Origin: CAVQJU01 sp963729215 | GTDB taxonomy: Bacteria; Acidobacteriota; Vicinamibacteria; Vicinamibacterales; CAVVIG01 | Direction: 5' to 3' | NCBI GenBank assembly: GCA_963729215.1 | Contig: CAVSND010000030.1 | Coordinates: 124,001-188,000, forward strand | DNA: 64,000 nt | In this document: in pieces, positions 49,344-58,815 of the stretch | Position numbering within the stretch: the stretch's first letter is position 1 | Layout: each line of letters begins with the position of its first letter | Translations under genes and position numbers: made by a program | The notes under the pieces: model-generated | The model's input: the letters and a program-made list of their open reading frames with translations, nothing else | Databases searched by the model: none | Told to the model about the DNA's origin: nothing

Positions 49344-50396
49344 ATGCGCCGCACCCATTACGCCCGCCGTGTGTTCGTCGCGCTGGCCGCGTTCGTCGCG
49401 CTGCCGGTGATACTCGCCGCGCTGAGCACGCAAGGGGGGCCGCTGCCTGCGCCATTGCCGCTCTTTCCGCCTGACAACTGGTGGAACACCGATATCTCAA
49501 CCGCGCCCGTGGACACGGCGTCCGCGTCATACATCACGTTTGTCGGCGCGACGAAAGGACTCCATCCCGACTTCGGCGGCGACGTGACGCCCGGGGGCGC
49601 TCAGGGATATGGCTTCCCGTATGCGGTGGTCGACAGCACGGTCACCAAGCGGGCGGTCCAGTTTCAGTACGGCGATGAAAGCGACGGCGTGAACCACACG
49701 ACGGGAGCGAGCGTTCCGTTTTATCCGATTCCCGATGAGGCCATTACTCAGGCCCACTGGGTCGAAAGCGGCGAGCCCGGCAACGTCGATTTGCGCAGCA
49801 GCAGCGACCGTCACCTGCTGATCGTCGATCGGACCAACCGTTACCTGTACGAGTTGTACAACGTGTTTTACGACGGCAGCCAGTGGCAGGCAGGGTCCGG
49901 GGCTTTCTTCGATATGAACACGAACGGCCGGCGGCCGGACGGCTGGACCTCGGCGGACGCAGCCGGGCTCGCCATTCTCCCGGGATTGGTCCGGTACGAC
50001 GAGGCGTTTGGAACGGCGGAGATTCAACACGCGTTTCGTGTGACCGTCCGCGCGACGAACGGATATGTCTACCCGGCGTCTCATCGCGCCGGCTCCACGA
50101 GCGGCGCGTTGCCCATGGGCGCGCGCCTGCGCCTGAAGGCCAGCCGGGATTTGTCGGGCTTTACGCCCGAGGCCCAGCGGATCTTCCGCGCGATGAAGCG
50201 TTACGGTCTGATCGTGGCGGACAACGGGTCGGACATGTACATCAGCGGGACATACGACACGCGCTGGAACAACGGCGTGCTCAATCCCGCGTTCGGCGCG
50301 CTGAAGGCATCGGACTTCGAAGTGGTCGCGTTGGGGTATCGCCCGCCGAACGGACTGGCGCCAACCGCGCCGACCGGGTTGAGAATCGTCAACTGA
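49344..50396 (+). CDS. Secreted protein of unknown function
   Basis: This 350-residue precursor has a signal peptide (VFVALAAFVALPVILAALS). The mature part begins LPLFPPDNWWNTDISTAPVD and includes GYGFPYAVVDSTVTKR, DRTNRYLYELYNVFYDGSQW, SADAAGLAILPGLVRYDE, MGARLRLKASRDLSGFTPEA and RAMKRYGLIVADNGSDMYIS. This looks like a conserved family of secreted proteins in Acidobacteriota whose function is unknown to me. The last residues, APTGLRIVN, match the end of the convergent neighbour (APTGLRIVP). Confidence 0.75.
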   Translation: MRRTHYARRVFVALAAFVALPVILAALSTQGGPLPAPLPLFPPDNWWNTDISTAPVDTASASYITFVGATKGLHPDFGGDVTPGGAQGYGFPYAVVDSTVTKRAVQFQYGDESDGVNHTTGASVPFYPIPDEAITQAHWVESGEPGNVDLRSSSDRHLLIVDRTNRYLYELYNVFYDGSQWQAGSGAFFDMNTNGRRPDGWTSADAAGLAILPGLVRYDEAFGTAEIQHAFRVTVRATNGYVYPASHRAGSTSGALPMGARLRLKASRDLSGFTPEAQRIFRAMKRYGLIVADNGSDMYISGTYDTRWNNGVLNPAFGALKASDFEVVALGYRPPNGLAPTAPTGLRIVN

Positions 50397-50399
50397 CGG

Positions 50400-52040
50400 T
50401 TAGGGAACGATCCTCAGGCCCGTCGGGGCCGGCGGAGGCGCTGTCGTGAGCAGGCCGAACACCGCGACACCGCTCGCCGTGCCGACGAACACCTGGCCGT
50501 TGACGATCGTCGGTGTGATGAACTTGTTGCCGGCCCCGAACTGGTCGCGGCCAGCGGCCGCCTGGTTCGAGTTGTATAGCTCCCGCGTCAGATCCCGCGC
50601 ATCGTAGGCGTGCAGCACAGCGGGATTCGAGTTTTCGACCGCCCAGACAATCCCATTCGCGTTGCCTGACGCCGAGATGCCCGGAGTGGTCCCCGGATAC
50701 GCGAACGAGCGCGCGGTTGCCGAGCTCGCACTCGAGGCCAGCCGGGCATTCGTGATCGCGAACGCCTTGAGCGTGCCGCCCGCAGCTCCGTAGTACACCG
50801 TGTTGTTGAAGTAGGCGGGCATCGAGAAAACCGAACCGCCCAGCGCGCCGCTGATGTCCTGGTAGCTCTGGTTCGACGATGCGTTCCACTTGCCCATCGC
50901 GTCGCGATCGACCACGTAGATGTGGCCGTCTTTCCCGGCGCCAACGGCCAGGTGCCGGGTCTGGCCCGCGGCGTCGGCGAGGTCGGGCAGCACAAGCGTG
51001 CCGCCGGAACCCAGGTCCCTGTCGGCGTTGGTGGCCGCCACCGTATCGAACGTCGCGAAATAGTCCGCCACGGCCAGACCGCCTGACGTCGCGATCTTCA
51101 GGAAGGCGTTGCCGAAGTTCCCCTGGCTGGGAAAGCCTGCACCCGTGAGCGTCGTGTCGAACGTCCCGTTGCCGTCCAGCAGGTAGAGGTTGCCCTGGGG
51201 ATCGACGGCAGGCCCCGCGCCGGCCATCCAGAAGCCGCCTCTCGACCCGTTAGGGGTGATGTTGAGGACGCTGGACTGCGCCAGCGTGTTGGCGTCGTAG
51301 GCCATGATCCACCCGGTATACGGATCGATGTCGCAGTGGGACGTCCACGCCATGATGATCCGGCCGTTCAACATCGTCAGCGCGGCCCGCTCCTCGTATT
51401 GCTTCGGGTCGAACACGACGGAGCCGCCGGAACTGCCGGCCCCATTCCCCGGAAACGATGCCTGGATGGTCTTCGGGCCGCCGAACAGTTCGGCGCCAGT
51501 CGCGAGGTCGAGCGCGTGCAGGCGTTGGAAATACGTCGAACCGGTCTTGGACATCGCCACGACGTAAATCGTGCCGTTTGGACCGCGCGATCGATCGATG
51601 ACCGGCGTCGAGGTAATCCCGATTTCCGGCGTGACCTGCGAGCAGCCTCGCGTGTCGCTCGTCGTCTCGCCCGCGCCGAGCGTGGAGGCGCGCCAGAGGA
51701 CGCTGCCTGTGACAGCGTCCAGCGCATACACGCTGCCGTGCTCCGTGACGGCATACAAGACACTGTGCGTGCCCTGAGCCGGCATCGCGAGGGCCGACAG
51801 ATAGAGCGGCTGTGCGTCAACCTTCCCGTCCAGCGGGAAAAATCCTCGATTGCCAAAAGTCGAACTGTTGACGGAAGCGGGCGTCAGGATCGTCTCGCTC
51901 AGATTCTGCCCCGTCCGCGCGTTGTCGTTGTGGTAAGTGATGACGTCCGTACCGGTGGCTGATGTCACGATGCGGGCCGCGGTGACGAATGCCAGCGTGG
52001 CGCCCGTCAGCGACGCAACGATTTTGATGAGCTTGGGCAC
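50400..52040 (-). CDS. Secreted PQQ-like beta-propeller protein
   Basis: The protein of about 546 residues has a signal peptide (MPKLIKIVASLTGATLAFVT). Quinoprotein-type blades follow: VLYAVTEHGSVYALDAVTGS, TIYVVAMSKTGSTYFQRLHA, GHIYVVDRDAMGKWNASSNQ and VFVGTASGVAVFGLL. An early NDNARTGQNLSETILTPASV is typical of secreted PQQ-like propellers of unknown function in this group. Calcium and PQQ ligands cannot be confirmed. GTG 52040 fits the signal peptide; GTG 52088 is in frame upstream. The end APTGLRIVP resembles the first strand of an FN3 domain. Confidence 0.8.
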   Translation of the reverse strand: MPKLIKIVASLTGATLAFVTAARIVTSATGTDVITYHNDNARTGQNLSETILTPASVNSSTFGNRGFFPLDGKVDAQPLYLSALAMPAQGTHSVLYAVTEHGSVYALDAVTGSVLWRASTLGAGETTSDTRGCSQVTPEIGITSTPVIDRSRGPNGTIYVVAMSKTGSTYFQRLHALDLATGAELFGGPKTIQASFPGNGAGSSGGSVVFDPKQYEERAALTMLNGRIIMAWTSHCDIDPYTGWIMAYDANTLAQSSVLNITPNGSRGGFWMAGAGPAVDPQGNLYLLDGNGTFDTTLTGAGFPSQGNFGNAFLKIATSGGLAVADYFATFDTVAATNADRDLGSGGTLVLPDLADAAGQTRHLAVGAGKDGHIYVVDRDAMGKWNASSNQSYQDISGALGGSVFSMPAYFNNTVYYGAAGGTLKAFAITNARLASSASSATARSFAYPGTTPGISASGNANGIVWAVENSNPAVLHAYDARDLTRELYNSNQAAAGRDQFGAGNKFITPTIVNGQVFVGTASGVAVFGLLTTAPPPAPTGLRIVP

Positions 52041-52172
52041 GTGCGAACCGGTGCAAACGCCGGACCACGCCGTCAGGACAGCGAGCACCTGAATTACGCC
52101 GACTTTTGACCGGCGAAGGGACGCGGAAAAACGGCCGGGTTACACAATTGCGCGGTGGTTACGCGTTCTGAT

Positions 52173-52777
52173 TCAGGTGGTGCCGGACACCAAACCAAGC
52201 ACGACGTCGCGGAAGCGGCCGTTCAACAGGCGATCGGCCCGCTGGTTCAGGGTCAAGCGCGCCCGATTCTTGAAGACGAGGCGCTCCGAGTGGAAAGGGG
52301 CCTCCAGCCGCATCAGCCGCAGCGTCATCGCCACGCTGTTATGGGGCAGGATGAACGTCCCGATGGGGTCGTCGGTCCGCATCTCTTTCCACTCGGTGAT
52401 TGTGGGAACGAGCAGGTAAGCGGCGCCGCGCTCGTGCGCCCGGCTCGCGGCGTTCAGTTCTTCCGTCGTGACCGTCTCCGCATCGACCGAAAGGGGGTAA
52501 CCAGCCAGCACGCGCCTCGGGCCGCGGGGTTCGGTTTCCACAATCTCTGATTCGGGGAGGCGTTCTCGAACAATCGCGAGAATGCGAGTCGTGACTTCCG
52601 CGTTGATGACGCGGAAATTGCGTCCGATATTGCCCGACTCGTTCGCCCGCCAGATCGGCTCCATCACGAACACCCGATCGGCAGACGAAACTGGTGTCGT
52701 CATCGCCGGCGATTCGAGTGAACGGCCGTCGTGTCCGCACAGGCGGCCGCGGCCATTGCCAGAAAAGCAGCGATCAC
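52173..52777 (-). CDS. Lipoprotein of unknown function, DUF4823-like (frameshifted near N-terminus)
   Basis: From GTG 52777 one frame gives a lipoprotein signal, MIAAFLAMAAAACADTTAVH (lipobox AAAC). From about 52700 the second frame gives SSADRVFVMEPIWRANESG, NAEVTTRILAIVRERLPESE, RAHERGAAYLLVPTITEWKE and LVFKNRARLTLNQRADRLLN. A missing base near 52705 explains the break. The later part resembles small lipoproteins of DUF4823 type, which are uncharacterised. It is in a tandem pair with the TPR gene upstream on the same strand. Confidence 0.6.
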
Positions 52778-52898
52778 ATGCGTTCGACGACGGCCGTTCC
52801 TGTGCCCCACTCAATAATTTTGCCATCACGCCTGGAAACAGACAATAAACGCAGAGTAAGCAACGACGTCTCCGCGCCCTCGCGACCGGCCGCCGTCG

Positions 52899-54101
52899 TC
52901 AGGGCGCGTCCGGCGACGCCGCCCCGTGCAACGTGGACAGCCGCTTGCGCGCCTCGATCATGAGCGCGTCGGCGGCCCGCCCCTGCGAGGTCGCATAGGC
53001 CCACCACGGGTCGGATCGATCGTCGACGCCGGACGCCTGCTCGAGCATCGGCTCCAGCGCACGCATCGCGGCCCTGCGATCGCCGGCGCGCGCGGCGAGC
53101 TGGCTGAGCGACAGCCGCGGCGACTGCGCCTGCGGCGCGAGCGCGGCCGCGCGTTCGTACGCGCGCCGGGCGTCATCACGCCGGTTCGCGGCCTCCGACG
53201 CCGCGCCAAGAAACAGCTGCGCGAAGTAGCCGAGCACGGGATCCCCGGCGGCGTCCGTCGCACGGCGAAGTTCCTTCACCGCGTCATCCGGCCGATCGAG
53301 GAGCGTCAGCACCCTTCCGTAGCGGATCCGCGCCTCGACGAACGCTGGTTGGCGGTCCAGCGCGCGCTTGAGGAGCGCCTCCGCCAGCCGCAATTCATCG
53401 TGCGGCGGCTGGACGTGAAAGGTCGTGTCGCTCGGCAGCCGCGCGCCGGCCAGCGATGCCTGCACGCGCGCCGCCTCGAGCGCTTCGTGCAGGCAGCCAG
53501 CCAGGAACAACAATTCGGCGTCATCGGGAAAGTGCGCGACGGCCTCCGCGGCGTGCGTGACACTCCAGCGATCGGACGCTTCCATCAAGGCCAGCGTGGC
53601 GCGATACCACAACGCCACGTCAGGGCCACGGCCGGCGCTCGATTCGACCGAATTCGCCAGGGCTCGCGCCATCTGCCAGTGATCCACATTGCGTTCCAGG
53701 CCGACGCCGCGCCCATCCGAGAACCGCAGCACCATGCCTGCTGTCGACCCGATCGTTGCGATATCCGTGTGCAGGAGCACGCCGCGCAGCGCGAGGTCGT
53801 CGTCTCGATAACCCGCGCGATTCGCCGACAGCGCTGCGGCGCGCAGCGACTCGCGCTCGCTGTCGGAGTAGATCAGCTGCCTGGGGATTGTCGTGGCGCT
53901 GGGAACCAGGAAGTTGCGAGTCCGCGGATCGCGCATCAGGCGCCGCACCGACAGCAGCTCGATCGGCAGCTCCCGCACAACCCCGGCGTCCCAGCCGGCG
54001 ATTTCCTCGACCGCGGCGTCCAGTTCCCCCGGTCGATGGCTCAGGACGGCGGCAACCCAGCGGACCGCATACCCGATGTCCGCCGCCCGGTTCCTCGCCA
54101 T
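52899..54101 (-). CDS. TPR-repeat protein
   Basis: This 400-residue protein contains several tetratricopeptide-like helices, for example AEALLKRALDRQPAFVEARI, RYGRVLTLLDRPDDAVKELR, ARRAYERAAALAPQAQSPRL and SLSQLAARAGDRRAAMRALE. The annotated ATG 54101 lacks a signal peptide. Just upstream, another frame from GTG 54181 reads MIRAAALAFS and the main frame reads FLAASAALPAQSTRPG, so the true gene may begin at 54181 with a signal peptide and a frameshift near 54160. The role is unknown. Confidence 0.75.
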   Translation of the reverse strand: MARNRAADIGYAVRWVAAVLSHRPGELDAAVEEIAGWDAGVVRELPIELLSVRRLMRDPRTRNFLVPSATTIPRQLIYSDSERESLRAAALSANRAGYRDDDLALRGVLLHTDIATIGSTAGMVLRFSDGRGVGLERNVDHWQMARALANSVESSAGRGPDVALWYRATLALMEASDRWSVTHAAEAVAHFPDDAELLFLAGCLHEALEAARVQASLAGARLPSDTTFHVQPPHDELRLAEALLKRALDRQPAFVEARIRYGRVLTLLDRPDDAVKELRRATDAAGDPVLGYFAQLFLGAASEAANRRDDARRAYERAAALAPQAQSPRLSLSQLAARAGDRRAAMRALEPMLEQASGVDDRSDPWWAYATSQGRAADALMIEARKRLSTLHGAASPDAP

Positions 54102-54237
54102 ACCCGGACGCGTGCTCTGCGCAGGCAGCGCCGCACTTGCGGCCAGGAAGGAGAGAACGCGAGCGCCGCCGCCCGAATCACGGCCGGAGTATACGCGAGG
54201 GCAAGGCAGCTGGAGGGCCGAGAGCGCGGGAGGAGGT

Positions 54238-54320
54238 CAAACGCAGAGATCGCGGAGATCGCCGAGTTGTCTGTCAGGCCAAGAAAGAAACTCTGCGATC
54301 TCTGCGATCTCTGCGTTTAA
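54238..54320. repeat. Gene-less palindromic element with 9-bp repeats (element F)
   Basis: The left arm is AACGCAGAGATCGCGGAGAT then CGCCGAG; the right arm is CTCTGCGATCTCTGCGATCT then CTGCGTT. About 25 bp lie between the arms. The arms nearly match element A at 1498-1626. It lies between divergent genes, 29 bp before the start at 54349. Confidence 0.85.
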
Positions 54321-54348
54321 GTAAGCTGCTGCCGATAGAGAGGAAGTG

Positions 54349-55585
54349 ATGGTGTCCTCGCCGCCGCGCCCCTCGCCAGGCCCTCGCCGCTGGCTGCTGC
54401 GCGGAGTCTTCGCGATCGTCGGATTGGCGGCCGTGGCCATTCTGTATGCGGGCACGGCCTTCGTTCCGCCGATCTCCGGCCGCGTCGTCGACGCGTTCAC
54501 GGGCGAGCCGATCGAAGGCATCGCCGTGACGCTGGAGTACACGCGCTTTCACGGCCTCGGGCCGACGACGACCGTCGCGTACGCACAGGCGACCACCGGC
54601 CGCTCCGGACGATTCTGGTTGAAGCCGCTCGTTGGCTGGTCGGGCCTCATCTTCCCGGCGATTGGCGAACACTGGCTGACGGTCAATCACGTTCACCACG
54701 AGATCGACGGTTCGTTCAGCGCGGCTGAAGTGCAGGTGCTCTACAACCCGAGGTCCAACCAGCGAGGTGCACGCGTCGGCAACCCTGCCTACTTCCCCGT
54801 CACGCTCGCGTACAGCGAGCGGATGCCTTGCGGCCTGATGAACGCGTGGTCCGCGACCTGTGTCGATAAGCGGTCGTCGAGGGACATCACGATTCCGTTG
54901 GTTCCCGCTGTCGACAACGTGGGAGAGTGCGCGAGGATCGTGGATTCCACGCTGCAGGATCGCTGCCGTCAGTTGAACACGTACCGCGCTGCCTTCGAGG
55001 ACGTTGACACGTTCGACGAGGTGCAGCGCAGTCTGAACATCTGCGGCGGTATCGGCACCGACCGCATTCGGAAGACTGCCGCGATCAGGTCGCCGTGTAT
55101 GCCGCCAACCCGGATTACTACGGCCGGCGGGAGCCGACCCCGAGGCCGAACCGCGGCTCGCGTTGCTGTTTCCCGTCGCGATCGAGGGCGAGAGTCGCAG
55201 CCGTGAGAATTGCGATCCGTCCGGTTTCGCGATTGGTCATCTGGATTGCCATGCGAACTACGGCGAGGGACCGAACGGACTCGTCAGCGTGACGATCGAG
55301 GAGTGGGTCGATCGCGATGAACCGCCACTCGAGAAACGCGACCTCCTGAAGGGCAAACCAAACTACCCCGACAGCATGCGGGCAACTGTGACCCCCGAAA
55401 GGCGTCCTGAAGGGACCATCCGCATGTACAGGGGACCGGAGAACAGCGCCGCCGACTGGACCAGTCGCAATCGCTACGTTCGCGTATTCTTCCAGGAGCC
55501 GACGAAGAAAGAGCAAGCGTTCATCGAGCACTTCCTGAAAGCGTTTCCAAGCACGGTGCGCGCCGGCGCGATCGCGTCGCCGTGA
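54349..55585 (+). CDS. Membrane-anchored protein with carboxypeptidase-regulatory-like domain (frameshifted)
   Basis: The N-terminal frame has a membrane anchor (LRGVFAIVGLAAVAILYAG) and a beta-sandwich segment (FVPPISGRVVDAFTGEPIEG, AVTLEYTRFHGLGPTT, GRSGRFWLKPLVGWSG) like CarboxypepD_reg domains. The C-terminal part lies in another frame: PRLALLFPVAIEGESRSREN, SGFAIGHLDCHANYGEGPNG, YVRVFFQEPTKKEQAFIEHF. A third frame bridges them (EDCRDQVAVYAANPDYYGRR). Two lost bases, near 55070 and 55137, explain this. A member of an uncharacterised family; the palindromic element F is in its leader. Confidence 0.6.
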
Positions 55586-55854
55586 TTCCTGAGTGCAGAA
55601 CGAGCCCTGGATAGGCGGCTGATCAGATCGCACCGACGAACGGGGTTCGCCGCCGAGATACGGCTTTACGTCGGTCGGCCTCTGTTCGGCCATGTCCGCG
55701 AGCCTCCCGCCTCTCTCGGAGACCAAACATTGACGTTCCCATTTCAGAATTGGCATCAGCTCTTGCGAACAGGAGGCAATTTCGAGGCCTTTTCCAGTAA
55801 TTAAGGTGGCATGGCGCTTGCCCCGAGAGTGCCGGCCGGGCGCCCGCGCGACGA

Positions 55855-57462
55855 ATGACCAAGACCACCTCTCAGAGCCCTCTGCAGACCCAGGCCGAAG
55901 CATCGGTCGATGCCGTTGCTGCCGAGATCCAACGTACGGCGCGGCAGGAACTGGAGACGCTTCGCGACCTGATCGGCACCCGGCTCGCCTCTCTCGACCG
56001 CGCGCTCAATCGCGGCCCGAAGGATCCCGCATTCGCTCCCATTCTGCAAAAGCTGACCGAGGCTGCGACGGAGCAGGCGGAGGCCGCGTCCGCCGCGGCG
56101 CGGGAGCAGGCGGAGGAAGCCGCCGGGCGTAAGCTCGCGGCGGCCCGCCAGCAGGCGCAAACCGATCTGGACAAAGCGCTCAAGCAGCACGACGCCGCGC
56201 AGGCCCAGAGCAAGCTGGAGTTCCAGAAGCGTCTCGCGCAATCGGAAAAGTCATCCGCCGAGGCCGCCCGCGCGCTCGCCGACGCCGAGCGCGTGGCCGC
56301 ATCAGCCCGGCATGATGCCGAGATTGGGGCCGCCAACCTCCATGAAGCGCAGGCGCGCATCCAGGCCCTCGAGCAGGAGTTGGCGGAGATGGCGCTGGCG
56401 CGCGATGTCGCGGACGCGCACCTGGAAGGCGAAGTCCAGGCCCGCACCGCGCTCGCGACCGAGCTCGATGCCGTGCGCGAAATGGCGCTGTACGCGCAGA
56501 CCGACGCCGACACGAGCCGGCTCGCGCTCCGCAACGCCACCGACCGGATCCGGGTGCTCGAGGAGCGCCACCGGAAGCTCGACGCCGAGCCACGCAAGTC
56601 GGCCGGCGGGGCAACCGCGGAAACCGCCGCGACGCTCGATCAGGTCAGGGCCGGCCTTCAGACGCTCACCGGCACGACGACCGGACGCGGTCTGCTCGAC
56701 GCGCTGCTCGAACCACTGGCACAGCACTTCTCGATGGTCGCGTGGTGCGTGGTTCGCGCCGAGGAGTGCGTCATCTGGGGAAGCCGCGGATTCGATCCAC
56801 CGCTCGAAAGCCGGAAGACCGTCAGCCCTCTGCCCGCAGAATCTCCGTTGTCGCGCGCGTTGGCCGAGTGGAAGCCGGCAACCGCACGGGCCGCGATCGA
56901 CGGTCAGGCGCCGCTCGGCCTGTCGGGCCGTCCCGTCGGATACGCCATCGCGCTGCCTATTGCGGAGCAAGGCCAGGGCGCGGTGATGCTTTACGCGGAA
57001 AACCCGCCGGAATCGACCTGCGGCGACCCGGATGTGGCGGCGAAGGTCGCCGAAATCCTCGCGGATCATGTGCGCCGCCGCCTGAGAAAGAAGCAAACGG
57101 CCAAGGCCGACGATCCGTCAACGCATTCGCCGGAGCGGAAGGCCCGTCGCGTCAAGATCAAGAAGAACGTCAACGTGACAATCGACGGCGCCCCCAGCGC
57201 GCTGGTGGATCTGTCCACCACCGGCGCCCAGGTCTTGTCGCCGCGTGCCGTTCGTCCCGATCACTCCGTGCAGCTGATGCTCCCGAACGGCAACGGCGGC
57301 CTGTCGTGCCAGGCCCGAGTCGTCTGGGTCGTTGTGGAGCACGCTCGCGACCCCAAACAGGCGCTCTATCGGGCCGGCATTCAATTTCGCGGCGTGGACG
57401 CTCCGGAGCTCGACGCGTTCTTCAGCCAGCACGGCATCGTCGAGACCGCGATCAAACACTGA
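55855..57462 (+). CDS. Coiled-coil protein with GAF-like and PilZ domains
   Basis: This 535-residue protein has a long alpha-helical coiled coil at about residues 10-245 (LASLDRALNRGPKD, AARALADAERVAASARHD, ALEQELAEMALARDVADAHL). A GAF-like domain follows at about 265-400 (LLDALLEPLAQHFSMVAWCV, YAIALPIAEQGQGAVMLYAE). The C-terminal PilZ domain at about 425-530 has ERKARRVKIKKNVNVTIDGA, ALVDLSTTGAQVLSPRAV and RAGIQFRGVDAPELDAFFSQ. It may join c-di-GMP binding to a structural or sensory coiled coil. The PilZ domain is a paralogue of 28005-28442. The neighbouring gene is convergent. Confidence 0.82.
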   Translation: MTKTTSQSPLQTQAEASVDAVAAEIQRTARQELETLRDLIGTRLASLDRALNRGPKDPAFAPILQKLTEAATEQAEAASAAAREQAEEAAGRKLAAARQQAQTDLDKALKQHDAAQAQSKLEFQKRLAQSEKSSAEAARALADAERVAASARHDAEIGAANLHEAQARIQALEQELAEMALARDVADAHLEGEVQARTALATELDAVREMALYAQTDADTSRLALRNATDRIRVLEERHRKLDAEPRKSAGGATAETAATLDQVRAGLQTLTGTTTGRGLLDALLEPLAQHFSMVAWCVVRAEECVIWGSRGFDPPLESRKTVSPLPAESPLSRALAEWKPATARAAIDGQAPLGLSGRPVGYAIALPIAEQGQGAVMLYAENPPESTCGDPDVAAKVAEILADHVRRRLRKKQTAKADDPSTHSPERKARRVKIKKNVNVTIDGAPSALVDLSTTGAQVLSPRAVRPDHSVQLMLPNGNGGLSCQARVVWVVVEHARDPKQALYRAGIQFRGVDAPELDAFFSQHGIVETAIKH

Positions 57463-57501
57463 TTCGCGCTTCGCAAGGCCTTCCAGCCATCCCCGCTCAC
57501 G

Positions 57502-58176
57502 TCATGCGCCTTCGGCGCGGTGTTCCCGATAGCGCCGCTTCAAGTGTCTTTCCGCGTCAGATTCCGGCGGCAGGGCGTGAGCGAGGACAACCGCGACCAG
57601 GGCTGAACTCAGGATCACCGCCGAGACGAGAACGAACGCGATCCAGCGGCCCATGTGCCACACGGCGGCGGTCATGCCCGTCAGGGTCAACGCGATGCTC
57701 AGCGCCGCGATCCCCAGGGCATAGAGGAGCGCCACGCGCGAACGTCTCGCGTTCGCAGACGCTCGCTCGCGCGGCGAAGGAAAGTACGCGTCGATATCCG
57801 GGAAGCCAGCTTCCTCAAATGATCGAAGGGTGATGTCATCGAGGCTGACGTCCTTCACGTCCTTGATCAACCTGAGCAACACAATCCCCGCCACGTTCAA
57901 AGGGAGAGCGGCCGCCAGAGCGGCGGTCGATGTTCGAATGGCCGCGTCGACCGGGCCCACCGTAATGAGGGCCGAGATGACAACCAGGTTGACCGCGGTC
58001 AGCCCGCCGAAGACCCAGCTTCCCACGTCAATCAACCACGGCGTGATCGTCGCCGTCAGGCTGCGAAGGCCGTGAAAGGTGCGTGCGGACCGCTCATCTG
58101 CCGTTTGAGCCGCACTCCCCTGCTGGCGCCGTTCGGCTGACGAGGCACTGTCCGCTGATGTTCGTCTTGCTTTCAA
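57502..58176 (-). CDS. Integral membrane protein of unknown function
   Basis: This 224-residue protein has four hydrophobic segments: WLIDVGSWVFGGLTAVNLVV, TAALAAALPLNVAGIVLL, ALLYALGIAALSIALTLTGM and WIAFVLVSAVILSSALVAVV. The first 40 residues are hydrophilic and cytoplasmic-like. The loop DVSLDDITLRSFEEAGFPDI and the end RHLKRRYREHRAEG are charged. No family is recognised. Its start overlaps the SRPBCC gene stop by 4 bp, so the two are co-translated. Confidence 0.7.
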   Translation of the reverse strand: MKARRTSADSASSAERRQQGSAAQTADERSARTFHGLRSLTATITPWLIDVGSWVFGGLTAVNLVVISALITVGPVDAAIRTSTAALAAALPLNVAGIVLLRLIKDVKDVSLDDITLRSFEEAGFPDIDAYFPSPRERASANARRSRVALLYALGIAALSIALTLTGMTAAVWHMGRWIAFVLVSAVILSSALVAVVLAHALPPESDAERHLKRRYREHRAEGA

Positions 58177-58652
58177 GATGTTCCCCGAGAGCCTGACTGT
58201 CTGACTTCCGCCTCACGCTTCAAGTCGTTGGCGTAACGCTCGAACACGGGGCCGAAGTCGGGCATGGAACCTCTGACGAACGGCAGCATCAGGCCGGAGA
58301 AGCGCTCCTGCATGACGAAGTCGGTCGAGCCGTCGTCACGTGGCCTCAGTTCAAACGTGCGTACGCCCTTGAATAGCGGGAAGAATCCGCCGGTCCACGT
58401 CATGCGTTCGTCCGGCACCACCCCAGATACCCGCGGTGTGAACGTGCGCTGCGTGCCCGCCACTTGCAGCCGGAGCCGCCCGCCCTCACGAATCTGGCCC
58501 TCCACTTTCGTGACGGTCGAGTTCCAGCGTGGAAAGTCTTTTGCGTCGGTCAGCAGGTTCCAGATGAGTGCGGCGGCCGTACGGATGTTGAGCTCGACCC
58601 CGCACGCCATCGAAAAGCGGCCGCCTGACCTCGTAATCCTCGCCGTTGTCAT
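58173..58652 (-). CDS. SRPBCC-family (START-like) ligand-binding protein
   Basis: This 159-residue protein has the Bet v1/SRPBCC pattern: FSMACGVELNIRTAAALIWN, LLTDAKDFPRWNSTVTKVEG, GVVPDERMTWTGGFFPLFKG, VRTFELRPRDDGSTDFVMQE, RFSGLMLPFVRGSMPDF. These proteins bind lipids, polyketides or other hydrophobic ligands in a deep pocket. ATG 58652 (MTTARITRSG) is chosen over an upstream start at 58706. The membrane protein gene follows with a 4-bp overlap. Confidence 0.88.
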   Translation of the reverse strand: MTTARITRSGGRFSMACGVELNIRTAAALIWNLLTDAKDFPRWNSTVTKVEGQIREGGRLRLQVAGTQRTFTPRVSGVVPDERMTWTGGFFPLFKGVRTFELRPRDDGSTDFVMQERFSGLMLPFVRGSMPDFGPVFERYANDLKREAEVRQSGSRGTS

Positions 58653-58815
58653 CGGCGTTTCATGATCACCCCTCAACAGACACCACGCAAGGTCATCTAG
58701 ATGCACTTACATCTTCTTCACGCATCGTGAGCCTCTTCGAGGCGCTTCTCATTCGCAGTTGACGCGTCGGTTAGCTAATGCTAACCTCGCCTGGACGGTC
58801 AATCAAGGAGGTCCC

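Noticed and set aside
52926..54320. 464-residue open frame opposite the TPR gene
   Set aside because: Antisense to recognisable TPR helices and runs into the palindromic element; no family resemblance.
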